NCBI GenBank assembly: GCA_027069135.1
Contig: JALXFE010000515.1
Span: 1-38,605, forward strand
Direction of reading: 5' to 3'
Length of the DNA: 38,605 nt
Source of the DNA: Thermoanaerobaculia bacterium
Lineage (GTDB): Bacteria > Acidobacteriota > Thermoanaerobaculia > Multivoradales > JAHZIX01
A program made the translations under genes and the position numbers. The notes below the pieces were generated by a model that had not been told where the DNA came from, ran no database searches, and saw nothing but the letters and a program-made list of their open reading frames with translations. This document shows positions 22,642-30,028 of the stretch, in pieces; positions within the stretch are counted from its first letter, which is position 1; each line of letters begins with the position of its first letter.

Positions 22642-23997
22642 ATGGGTGGAATTTTCAAAGCGTATGATGTCCGGGGCCTGTACCCGGAGGAGCTCAACGA
22701 AGCTCTGGCCCGGAAGATCGGCCGCTCGTTTCAATTCGTTCTCGATGCCGAAGACCGAGCCCGAGGAAACTCCGTCGTGGTGAGCCGCGATATGCGTTCC
22801 CACAGCGAGCCCATCTCGCGGGAGCTGATCGCCGGCCTGACGGAATCCGGCTTCGACGTCATCGATATCGGGCTGGCGACGACGCCCATGAACTATTTCG
22901 CCGTCGGAAGCCTCGACACCGCCGGGGGCATCCAGGTCACGGCCTCCCACAACCCCGCTCGCTATAACGGCCTCAAATTCAGCCGCCACGGCGCCCGGCC
23001 GGTCTCCGGGGACCACGGGATTCCGTTGATGGAGGAAAAAGTTGCCTCGGGCGATCTGCCGCTGGCCAAGGCTCCGGGTTCGATCTCCACCGCCGAGATC
23101 TTCGATGCCTACCGGATCCACGTACTCGGCTTTCTCCGTCGCCCGGAAGGCGCCCGCCGCCTCAAGGTCGTGGTCGACGCCGCCAACGGCATGGGGACGA
23201 TCTATCGACCCATTCTCGAAGAGTTGGGCATCGAGTTGATTCCCCTGTATTTCGAGCTCGACGGAAGCTTCCCGAACCATGAGGCCAACCCTCTGAAGCT
23301 CGAGAATCTACAGGATCTCTCGGCCGCTGTTCTGGCCGAAGGTGCCGACCTCGGGGTCTCCTTTGACGGAGACGCGGACCGCGCGGCCTTCGTCGACGAG
23401 AAGGGAGAACCCATCGGCTGCGATCTGACGACCGCCTTGATCGGAGGCGAGATCCTAGGTCGGGAACCGGGCAAACACGTGCTCTTCGACCTGCGCTCCT
23501 CGCGGGCGGTGGCCGAGTACATCGAGGAGGCCGGTGGAATCCCCGTTCGGGAACGGGTCGGGCACTCCTTCATGAAAGCGACCCTACGGGAAAAAGACGG
23601 CATCTTCGGCGGTGAGCTCGCCGGCCACTATTACTTCCGGGACTGCTACAACGCCGACTGCGCCATCCTCGCGGTGGTGGAAATTCTCAACGTTCTGTGG
23701 CATACCGGAAAATCCATGTCCGAGCTGGCCGCACCGCTCCTACGCTACTCCAAGACACCGGAAATCAACTTCCAGGTAGAGGATAAGCAGGGCAAGATGG
23801 ACGCCCTGGCCGAGCGCTACGCAGACGCCGAAATCGACTACCTGGACGGCATCACGATCCAATATGCGGATTGGTGGTGCAACGTCCGGCCGTCGAATAC
23901 CGAACCCTACCTTCGACTGGTCCTAGAAGCGTCTACCCCGGAGGAGATGGAACGCCGCCGGGACGAGCTCATCGAGCAGCTCGGCCAACCGGTCTGA
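22642..23997 (+). CDS. manB: Phosphomannomutase/phosphoglucomutase
   Basis: This enzyme interconverts hexose 1- and 6-phosphates (mannose and/or glucose), feeding nucleotide-sugar synthesis for LPS and polysaccharide. The 451-residue protein shows the four alpha-D-phosphohexomutase landmarks: the phosphoserine loop TASHNP (S102), the metal loop DGDADR (residues 242-247), the sugar-specificity loop GELAGHYYFRD, and the phosphate-binding RPSNTEPYLRL. GEmSGH-type loops such as this are typical of dual-specificity PMM/PGM. The ATG at 22642 is chosen because the family begins with IFKAYDVRG. A GTG seven codons upstream is possible. It probably follows the hydrolase gene in one transcript and is convergent with the zinc protease gene, with 20 bp between the stops. 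Confidence 0.93.
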   Translation: MGGIFKAYDVRGLYPEELNEALARKIGRSFQFVLDAEDRARGNSVVVSRDMRSHSEPISRELIAGLTESGFDVIDIGLATTPMNYFAVGSLDTAGGIQVTASHNPARYNGLKFSRHGARPVSGDHGIPLMEEKVASGDLPLAKAPGSISTAEIFDAYRIHVLGFLRRPEGARRLKVVVDAANGMGTIYRPILEELGIELIPLYFELDGSFPNHEANPLKLENLQDLSAAVLAEGADLGVSFDGDADRAAFVDEKGEPIGCDLTTALIGGEILGREPGKHVLFDLRSSRAVAEYIEEAGGIPVRERVGHSFMKATLREKDGIFGGELAGHYYFRDCYNADCAILAVVEILNVLWHTGKSMSELAAPLLRYSKTPEINFQVEDKQGKMDALAERYADAEIDYLDGITIQYADWWCNVRPSNTEPYLRLVLEASTPEEMERRRDELIEQLGQPV

Positions 23998-24017
23998 CGG
24001 CGGCGACCTTACGTCCC

Positions 24018-24707
24018 TCAGCCCCGGCGGCCGCCCAGGAGTCCGGATCTCATCAAAAAATAGAGAAGCGTCAGGATCGAGGAGATGGCCGCGGCGACGT
24101 AGGTCATGGCCGCGGCGTTGAGGACCTTGTCGATCCCGATGCGTTCCTGGGGCTGCACGATCCCGTACTCGACGGCCAAGACCTTGGCTCGCCGAGAGGC
24201 ATCGAATTCCACCGGCAGCGTGACCAATTGGAAGAGCACCACGGCAGAAAAGAGCACGGCCCCGGCCAAGACCAGCCACTGGCTGAAGAAGAGGCCGAAC
24301 ATCATCGCGTAGATCCCCAACTTCGAACCGATACCCGCGGTCGGCACCAGGGCCGAACGCAGCCACAGAGGCTTGTAGCTGCGGGCATGTTGGATGGCAT
24401 GGCCAGCCTCGTGACAGGCGACGCCGACCGCCGCGATGCTGGGAGAGGCGTAGACCGATTCGGAGAGAGCCAAGGTCTTGGTCATGGGGTTGTAGTGATC
24501 GCTCAAAAATCCTCGCGTCGCCTCGACTTTCACGTCTGTGATCCCTGCCCTGTGCAGGAGGCGCTGCGCCGCCTGGGCTCCCGTATACCCATTCATCGTC
24601 CGAACCTTGGAGTATTTGTTGAAGGCGGCCTTCGTCTTCATGCTCGCCCAGCCGGACAGGAGCAGGCCCGGAAGCATCACCCAAAGTACGTAGGAAAGAT
24701 TGATCAA
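24018..24707 (-). CDS. YugP-like membrane zinc metallopeptidase
   Basis: This 229-residue inner-membrane protein of the COG2738/YugP family has a hydrophobic N-terminus (YVLWVMLPGLLLSGWASM), then the soluble segment with YSKVRTMNGYTGAQAAQRLL, and LSDHYNPMTKTLALSESVY. The zinc motif HEAGHAIQH follows, then two or three further membrane helices. The third ligand is probably in the VEFDASRRAKVL region. Its cellular substrate is not known for most members. I choose the TTG at 24707 because GGAG lies nine nt upstream and the length then matches the family. A longer reading with about 30 extra residues is open but has no membrane-protein character. It is convergent with manB. Confidence 0.85.
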   Translation of the reverse strand: MINLSYVLWVMLPGLLLSGWASMKTKAAFNKYSKVRTMNGYTGAQAAQRLLHRAGITDVKVEATRGFLSDHYNPMTKTLALSESVYASPSIAAVGVACHEAGHAIQHARSYKPLWLRSALVPTAGIGSKLGIYAMMFGLFFSQWLVLAGAVLFSAVVLFQLVTLPVEFDASRRAKVLAVEYGIVQPQERIGIDKVLNAAAMTYVAAAISSILTLLYFLMRSGLLGGRRG

Positions 24708-24945
24708 GGTTGCGATCTCCGTAGGTCGACAGTGGTTTGATTCTTGGATGGCCGAGAAGCCGGAATCGGCCTTCGGGACCGACGGCTCTCCCGTCAACCC
24801 TTAGAACAGCAGGCCTTGCAAGGAAATTCCCGTCCTGGCCTGCGGCCTGGTCTGCGGCTCGACCCCGAGTCCGGAATCATATCCTGGTAGTCTCCGCCGG
24901 TGCAGCCGGCCAGCGAAGACCCATATTCCAAAGAGGAGACGACTC

Positions 24946-25347
24946 TTGAGCTCGAAAGATTCCCCAGACTGCGAACGGATCCCCGCCATCCGGGTCATGC
25001 TGATGCCCAAAGACACCAACGCCATGGGTACGATCTTCGGAGGCATCATCCTCTCCTACATCGACCAGGCGGGAGCTGTTGACGGCTACCGTTTCGTTTC
25101 CGGGCGGCTGGTGACGGCCTCCATGCGGGAAGTGGAATTCCACTATCCGGTATTCGTGGGAGATGTGGTCAGCTTCTATACAGAGGTGCTCCGCTTCGGC
25201 AATACCTCGATGACCGTCAAGATCACCGTCGAGGCGGAGCGTCGGGTGCGGGGGCAGGGCAAGGTCAAGGTCACCGAGGCGGAGGTGGTCTATGTCCATG
25301 TCGACGACCACAACCGCCCCATCCCCATCGACCGCAAACCTGCCTAG
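24946..25347 (+). CDS. Acyl-CoA thioesterase, YciA-like hotdog protein
   Basis: This 133-residue single-hotdog thioesterase hydrolyses acyl-CoA to free acid and CoA. The family signature is clear: IRVMLMPKDTNAMGTIFGGIILSYIDQAGA, with the catalytic Asp in the MPKDTNAxGxxFGG loop, then SMREVEFHYPVFVGDVVSFY. It probably acts as a hexamer in the cytoplasm. The start is TTG at 24946, supported by AGAGGAG at 24932-24938, seven nt upstream. A role beside the beta-oxidation genes of the window is plausible but the genes are far apart. It is convergent with tdk, with six bp between the stops. Confidence 0.9.
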   Translation: MSSKDSPDCERIPAIRVMLMPKDTNAMGTIFGGIILSYIDQAGAVDGYRFVSGRLVTASMREVEFHYPVFVGDVVSFYTEVLRFGNTSMTVKITVEAERRVRGQGKVKVTEAEVVYVHVDDHNRPIPIDRKPA

Positions 25348-25353
25348 CCTGAA

Positions 25354-25911
25354 TCAAGGGGAAAACGGCACGTAGCACCGTCGACAGCGGGCTTCGTAGG
25401 CCTCGACATCGCCGACCTGAACCTGCTCCGCCCCGCCCGCCGTGCGCTGGCTGTAATGGGCCGGACGGCCGCAGCGCACGCAGATGGCATGCATCTTGTC
25501 GACGTACTCCGCCAGGGAAAGGATCGCCGGCATCGGCCCGAAGGGCTTGCGCAGGAAATCCTGATCCAATCCCGCGACGATCACCCGTACCCCGGCATCC
25601 GCAAGCTCCATCACGAGATCGACGAGAGCCCCGTCAAAAAATTGCACCTCATCGATGCCGACGACGTCGACGCCAAAATTGAGCTTGCCCCTAAGCTCCC
25701 GGCTATCCTTGACGGAGACTGCATCCAGAACGCGATTGTCGCGGGTGATGAGCTGCTGCGGATCGTGACGGGTATCTGCCATGGGCTTGAATACCTGCAC
25801 GCGTTGCCGAGCGATGACAGCCCTTCGCAGACGCCGAACCAGCTCCTCGCTCTTGCCGGAGAACATGCCCCCGGCGATGACTTCGATATGGCCTTGAGAT
25901 CTTTCGTTCAT
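25354..25911 (-). CDS. tdk: Thymidine kinase (type II)
   Basis: This enzyme phosphorylates thymidine with ATP in salvage. The 185-residue protein has the P-loop GGMFSGKS (residues 14-21), the Walker-B-like DVVGIDEVQFF with the catalytic Glu, the VAGLDQDFLRKPFG segment, the lasso region around the zinc site with CVRCG and CRRCY, and the ribosyl-binding QVGDVEAYEARC. All key residues are present. It lies 125 bp downstream of the HAD phosphatase gene on the same strand and may share its transcript. Together with udk it provides pyrimidine salvage. Confidence 0.95.
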   Translation of the reverse strand: MNERSQGHIEVIAGGMFSGKSEELVRRLRRAVIARQRVQVFKPMADTRHDPQQLITRDNRVLDAVSVKDSRELRGKLNFGVDVVGIDEVQFFDGALVDLVMELADAGVRVIVAGLDQDFLRKPFGPMPAILSLAEYVDKMHAICVRCGRPAHYSQRTAGGAEQVQVGDVEAYEARCRRCYVPFSP

Positions 25912-26036
25912 AGCGTTTCAGAACGACAGATCGTATCGCAGAATGCGCCGGTTCGGAAACTGTGGGGATGGCGATGAAGAAGGCTTCGAGGGCCGAGCGA
26001 GGGCCGAGCACCCACCCCGTAGACCGGCGACTCTTC

Positions 26037-26750
26037 CTAGAAACCGCTGCCGCCGACCCCGCCGTAAAGCTCCCTGAGCCGCCTCAAAGTGACGGTCGCG
26101 AGACTCCCCACGACCGCGTCGGCAATGGCCAACTTCTTTGCCGGGTACGTCTGGGCGACCCCCAGAGTCGTCAGGCTCTGGGATCGTGCCGCCTCCAAGC
26201 CGGCGGGAGAATCCTCGATGACCAATACTTCGTGGGGGTGCACCAGGCGCCCGGGCAAAGGCGGACGGGAGCTCAAGCTTTCCAGCCCCAACCGATACCC
26301 CTCCGGGTCCGGCTTGCTCTCCTTCACATCCTCCGCCGTGATGATGAGCTTGAAGACCCCACGAACCCCAGCCTGGTCCAGCGCTCCTTCCACCTCATCT
26401 CGTAGGGCACCGCTGACGATTCCCAACATGAGCCCTGCCTCCGCGGCCTCCCGCACCAACTCGAGGGCCCCGGCGAAGAACGGAAAGCCCTGCTGGTGTA
26501 TCGCTTCAGAGTAATAGGCCGACTTGCGCGTGATCAAGCGCATCACCCGACCGATGTCGGCGGGCTCTCCCGCAGACTCGAGAACTGAAGTGAAGCAGTC
26601 CCGGTCGTCGAAGCCGAGATACTTCTCGTAGTAGTCCTCCTTGGAGAGAGACATGCCCTCCTCTGAGAGAACCCGCTGAAAAAGCTCCAGATGGAGCGGC
26701 TCGTCATCGACGAGGACACCGTTGAAATCAAAGAGAATCGCGCGCAGCAT
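26037..26750 (-). CDS. HAD-family phosphatase (beta-phosphoglucomutase/phosphatase-like)
   Basis: This is a 237-residue HAD hydrolase. Motif I is DFNGVLVDDEP, with Asn in place of the more usual Asp or His between the two positions. The cap follows (ELFQRVLSEEGMSL). Motif II is IVSGALR, motif III is the lysine in KESKPDPEGY, and motif IV is VIEDSPAGLEAA. This pattern is that of the beta-phosphoglucomutase/sugar phosphatase branch, but the substrate cannot be deduced. An insertion of about 10 residues (SSRPPLPGRL) lies before motif IV. It is upstream of tdk on the same strand; a 249-bp gap separates it from the divergent Fe-S carrier gene. Confidence 0.88.
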   Translation of the reverse strand: MLRAILFDFNGVLVDDEPLHLELFQRVLSEEGMSLSKEDYYEKYLGFDDRDCFTSVLESAGEPADIGRVMRLITRKSAYYSEAIHQQGFPFFAGALELVREAAEAGLMLGIVSGALRDEVEGALDQAGVRGVFKLIITAEDVKESKPDPEGYRLGLESLSSRPPLPGRLVHPHEVLVIEDSPAGLEAARSQSLTTLGVAQTYPAKKLAIADAVVGSLATVTLRRLRELYGGVGGSGF

Positions 26751-26900
26751 GGGCCGGATGATACCGCTGGTCCACCGTCCTAAGGAAGCGTCCGAGCTTC
26801 GCGGCGTGAGAGCTCAGGCGGCCACCCTCTACCTCGCCTCCTACCTCGAAGCGGGGCGTTCCAGCAGGAAGGCCGCCCAGTATCTCGGAAATCGGCGCCA

Positions 26901-26929
26901 TTGACTTCCGCTGTCTGCAGGGCTAGGTT
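26901..26929 (+). promoter_or_regulatory. Predicted sigma-70-type promoter of the A-type Fe-S carrier gene
   Basis: TTGACT (26901-26906) and TAGGTT (26924-26929) are separated by exactly 17 bp. The predicted start is near 26936, giving a leader of about 64 nt with AGAAGG eight nt before the ATG. The rest of the region between 26751 and 26999 shows no gene that I can support. Confidence 0.5.
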
Positions 26930-26999
26930 TACCATGAGTACATCTCCAGCGACCTTCCGTTGGACATGACCGAACTCTTCGAAAGAGAAGGTACACAGC

Positions 27000-27398
27000 A
27001 TGGCATCAACAGAACTCAGTACCGCTGCTCCCAACGATCTCGCTGCGGAAACCAATATTCCTGAAGAGGCTCCGGTTCGCCTGACCGACAAGGCCGTCAC
27101 CATGATCAAGATCACCCGTGAGCAGGAGGGCATCGACGCCTCCTTCGGCCTCCGGGTAGCCGTTCGAGGAGGTGGCTGCAGCGGTTTCGAATACGCCCTG
27201 GATTTCGAGGAAGGCCCCCGCGAGACCGATTGGGTCTATGACCAAGGGGATCTCAAGGTCATGGTGGATCCGGTCAGCGCGCGGTATCTCGAGGGTACCG
27301 AGATCGATTACGTCCTCGGGACCACCGGCGCCGGTTTCAAATTCAACAACCCGAAGGCCGTCGGAAGCTGCGGCTGCGGCTCTTCCTTCTCGGTCTAG
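27000..27398 (+). CDS. A-type iron-sulfur carrier (IscA/ErpA/SufA family)
   Basis: This protein delivers Fe-S clusters to client enzymes. The 132-residue protein has an N-terminal extension of about 25 residues, then the A-type core with VRLTDKAVTMIK, GLRVAVRGGGCSGFEYAL and SCGCGSSF. The three ligand cysteines C60, C124 and C126 are all present. It is not possible to tell IscA from ErpA or SufA by sequence alone here. It has its own promoter (26901-26929) and faces ygfZ tail to tail with four bp between the stops. YgfZ also serves Fe-S enzymes, so the pairing is functionally sensible. Confidence 0.92.
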   Translation: MASTELSTAAPNDLAAETNIPEEAPVRLTDKAVTMIKITREQEGIDASFGLRVAVRGGGCSGFEYALDFEEGPRETDWVYDQGDLKVMVDPVSARYLEGTEIDYVLGTTGAGFKFNNPKAVGSCGCGSSFSV

Positions 27399-27402
27399 CT
27401 TC

Positions 27403-28407
27403 CTAGTCGGACGGCAGCCCTCGAACGGTCGCCGTCCCGCCGGTGGACAGCTCAAGCTCCGTACCGGGCTCGAAAGCGCGCCGTTGAATCAAGCCGATGC
27501 CGAAGGCCGTTTCCCCTTCCGGTAGGGCGGCGGCGCTGGTCAACCGACCCGCCGAGCGGCCCTCCAACGACAATTCACTCGGAAGCGACGGCACCTGCGA
27601 GGTCGAGAGCTCAAGCCTTCGCAACTGCCGACTCACCTGCCCCCGATAGTGCAAGCGGGCGACCACCTCCTGGCCCAGATAGCATCCCTTGGAATAGCTG
27701 ATCGCTTCCTCGATACCGGTCTCCTGGGGGAGATTCTCGGGACCGAAATCCTGACCGAATCGGCTCATCCCGACCTCGACACGAAAAGCTTCGAAGGCGC
27801 TTTGCCCAATTCGTCGGCAATCGGCAGCCTCGGCGAGGCGTCCCAGGACCTCCTCTGCGGCGGATTCCGGGAGCCATAGAGACCAGGCAGCCTTGCCGAG
27901 ACGCCCCTCCCGGATCAACCATCCCGATCGGCCCTCGAGCTCGACCGGTCGATGGCCCCACACTTCGGCAGGCACAGACACCCCGAGGAGGGCCGCCAAC
28001 GCTTCTTCGGCACCGGGACCGAGGAAAGAAAGACGGACGGACGGCGCAGGCTCGGCGATCTCGACCCGGTCGACGATGATGTAGCGTTCCAAGCGCTCTC
28101 GGATGGCGGCCCCGAGCCCCGGAGGCAAGACGAGAAGCAGATGGTCTTCCTGAGCCAATACGGTGGCGTCGGCCTCGATCCGGCCCTTGACGGTGGTGAG
28201 GAAACCGTAGATTCCCTTTCCCGGAGCGAGATCCGAGACGTCACAGGTAATCTGGCCGTTGAGAAAACGGCGACCGTCTTCGCCGCGCAGGATCAGCCGG
28301 TCCGCGGACGGACCGAGGATCACGCCACAGCCATGGCGCAGACTCCAGGCCTCGGCCTGGGGTTCACCGTAGTCGAGAGGGAGGGAAGCATCGGGAAAGT
28401 CATTCAT
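27403..28407 (-). CDS. ygfZ: Folate-dependent Fe-S maintenance protein YgfZ (GcvT-like fold)
   Basis: YgfZ uses tetrahydrofolate and supports a subset of Fe-S enzymes, including the tRNA thiolase MiaB. The 334-residue protein has the GcvT-like fold (LNGQITCDVSDL, FLTTVKGRIEADATV) and the defining motif KGCYLGQE at residues 240-247, with the essential Cys242. C-terminal residues form the usual beta-barrel ending (GRLTSAA, AFGIGLIQR). Length and motif order are normal. The ATG at 28407 is in a 59-bp region divergent from the hydrolase gene. Confidence 0.9.
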   Translation of the reverse strand: MNDFPDASLPLDYGEPQAEAWSLRHGCGVILGPSADRLILRGEDGRRFLNGQITCDVSDLAPGKGIYGFLTTVKGRIEADATVLAQEDHLLLVLPPGLGAAIRERLERYIIVDRVEIAEPAPSVRLSFLGPGAEEALAALLGVSVPAEVWGHRPVELEGRSGWLIREGRLGKAAWSLWLPESAAEEVLGRLAEAADCRRIGQSAFEAFRVEVGMSRFGQDFGPENLPQETGIEEAISYSKGCYLGQEVVARLHYRGQVSRQLRRLELSTSQVPSLPSELSLEGRSAGRLTSAAALPEGETAFGIGLIQRRAFEPGTELELSTGGTATVRGLPSD

Positions 28408-28466
28408 AGGATGAGGAGTCTAGCAGCGGCGACATCCAACCGGCTTGCGGGGTAGAATCGCCAACC

Positions 28467-29309
28467 ATGAATGAGCCGATACCCTTTACTCTCGAATCCG
28501 CTCCCGGAGTCGTGCTCCACGGCCTCCTGAACCTTCCGGAGATCTCCGGCCCACGGCCCGCCGTGGTGCTCTGCCACGGCTTCAAGGGCTTCATGGAATG
28601 GGGCTTTTTTCCGGCCCTGGCCGAGCTCCTGTCGGCGCGGGGCTTCGTCACCCTGCGCTTCAACTTCAGCGGCTCCGGCATGGAACCCGGGCAAGATATC
28701 GCGACGGACCTCGAGGGTTTCCGCAACAGCACCTTCAGCGGGGATCTGAGGGACCTTCTTGCCGTTCTCGAAGCACTCCCGTCCTTGGCCCAGGGACGTG
28801 CCGACCCGGATCGCATCGGCCTTCTGGGACACAGCCGCGGCGGCGGCGGAGCGCTCCTGGGAGCTGCCCACGAGGCCTGGAAAGACCGGATTCGAGCCCT
28901 GGTGACCTGGGCTGCGGTCTCGACCTTCGACCGTTTCTCCGACGAGCAGAAAAGCGCCTGGAGACGCTCGGGAGAGATCCTCATTCCCAACGCCCGCACG
29001 GGCCAGGAGCTCCCCATAGGGTTGGGCTGGCTCGAGGATTTGGAGAAGAATCTCTCTTCACTGGATCTGCGTGCTGCCGCGGGACGGCGAGCGGCCCCCT
29101 GGCTCATCCTCCACGGCGACGCCGACGAGACCGTCCCCGTGTCGGAGGCTCAAGCCCTGCGATCTGCTGCTTCAGACCCTACGAGTCTGGAGGTCATCCG
29201 CGGCGCCAGCCATACCTTCGACTGCCGACACCCGTTTGTCGGGCCCACTCCGGCCCTGATTGCAGCGATGAACGCCACCCAGGGCTGGTTCCGGCGTCAT
29301 CTCGGCTAG
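28467..29309 (+). CDS. Soluble alpha/beta hydrolase (dienelactone-hydrolase/acyl-esterase-like)
   Basis: This is a 280-residue serine hydrolase of the YqkD/FrsA-like group. It has the oxyanion strand VVLCHGFKGFMEW, FNFSGSGMEPG, the nucleophile elbow LGHSRGGGGAL, the acid in LHGDADETVPV and the histidine in GASHTFDC, all in the expected order. No signal peptide or membrane segment is seen, so it is cytoplasmic. Relatives act on esters of small acids or lipids; the substrate is unknown. It is followed 15 nt later by the nicotinamidase gene and probably co-transcribed with it. Confidence 0.85.
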   Translation: MNEPIPFTLESAPGVVLHGLLNLPEISGPRPAVVLCHGFKGFMEWGFFPALAELLSARGFVTLRFNFSGSGMEPGQDIATDLEGFRNSTFSGDLRDLLAVLEALPSLAQGRADPDRIGLLGHSRGGGGALLGAAHEAWKDRIRALVTWAAVSTFDRFSDEQKSAWRRSGEILIPNARTGQELPIGLGWLEDLEKNLSSLDLRAAAGRRAAPWLILHGDADETVPVSEAQALRSAASDPTSLEVIRGASHTFDCRHPFVGPTPALIAAMNATQGWFRRHLG

Positions 29310-29324
29310 AGGAATCCTCGGTCC

Positions 29325-29993
29325 ATGGTTCAAAGCCCTAGATCCCTCATTTTCTGGGATGTCGACACCCAGGCGGATTTCATGCTGCCGGAGGGTGCCC
29401 TCTACGTTCCGGGCGCCGAAGAATTGCTACCGACCCTCGCAGACCTCGATAGGGCGGCTCGTCGGCACGGAATTCCGGTCGTGGCCTCAGCAGATCGCCA
29501 CTCCCTATCCGATGTTGAAATCACCGACTCACCGAATTGGAAGACGACCTTTCCTCCCCATTGCATGGCCGGGACTGCCGGGTCAGAAAAGGTGCCTCAA
29601 ACGCGGCTGGGTGCTCCTCTCGTTCTGGGTTCCGAGAAGCGAGAGCCCGAGAAAATCGCCCTCGGATTGAGCGCGACGAGACCGGAAGTTCTTCTCGAGA
29701 AGCAAGCTCTCGACGTCTTCTCCAATCCCAATACCGAAACCGTTCTCCGGCTTCTGGCGCCCCAGAGGGTCGTCGTCTACGGAGTGGCCCTGGACTTCTG
29801 CCTTCGCAAGACCGTCGAAGGCCTCTGGTCGCGGGGGTATCGCGATCTGGAAGTGGTCGTCGATGGAACCCGGGCCATCGATGGTGACGAGGGATCCCGC
29901 CTCCTTGAAAGCTGGCGGGATCTCGGTGTGAACATGGTCGGGGCCGCCCAGATCATCGAAGGCCTCGAAAACGCGCCCAAGATTTCCAGCTAG
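29325..29993 (+). CDS. Nicotinamidase-like cysteine hydrolase
   Basis: This 222-residue member of the isochorismatase-like fold carries the nicotinamidase (PncA) residue set: the catalytic Asp in VDTQADF (D14), metal ligands D57 and H59 in ADRHSLSD and H79 in FPPHCMAG, the catalytic lysine in LLEKQALDVF, and the nucleophile Cys in YGVALDFCLRKTV. PncA converts nicotinamide to nicotinate for NAD salvage. The metal site favours nicotinamidase over other members. A Gly often next to the oxyanion cis-peptide is replaced by the VALD segment, which is within the family range. It is the second gene behind the alpha/beta hydrolase. Confidence 0.8.
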   Translation: MVQSPRSLIFWDVDTQADFMLPEGALYVPGAEELLPTLADLDRAARRHGIPVVASADRHSLSDVEITDSPNWKTTFPPHCMAGTAGSEKVPQTRLGAPLVLGSEKREPEKIALGLSATRPEVLLEKQALDVFSNPNTETVLRLLAPQRVVVYGVALDFCLRKTVEGLWSRGYRDLEVVVDGTRAIDGDEGSRLLESWRDLGVNMVGAAQIIEGLENAPKISS

Positions 29994-30028
29994 AACGATC
30001 CGCGAAAGCCTCAGATCGTGCCCGGCTG

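Noticed and set aside
22474-23280. A 268-codon frame antisense to phosphomannomutase
   Set aside because: The sense strand carries all four phosphohexomutase motifs, and the antisense product has no family features.
23871-24740. A 289-codon plus-strand frame across the end of manB and the protease gene
   Set aside because: It is antisense to the YugP-like protein with its HEAGH motif; the product is a His/Arg/Gln-rich shadow.
26722-26904. A possible 60-residue protein upstream of the Fe-S carrier gene
   Set aside because: It starts inside the HAD phosphatase gene on the other strand, has no ribosome site and ends at the predicted promoter; nothing supports translation.
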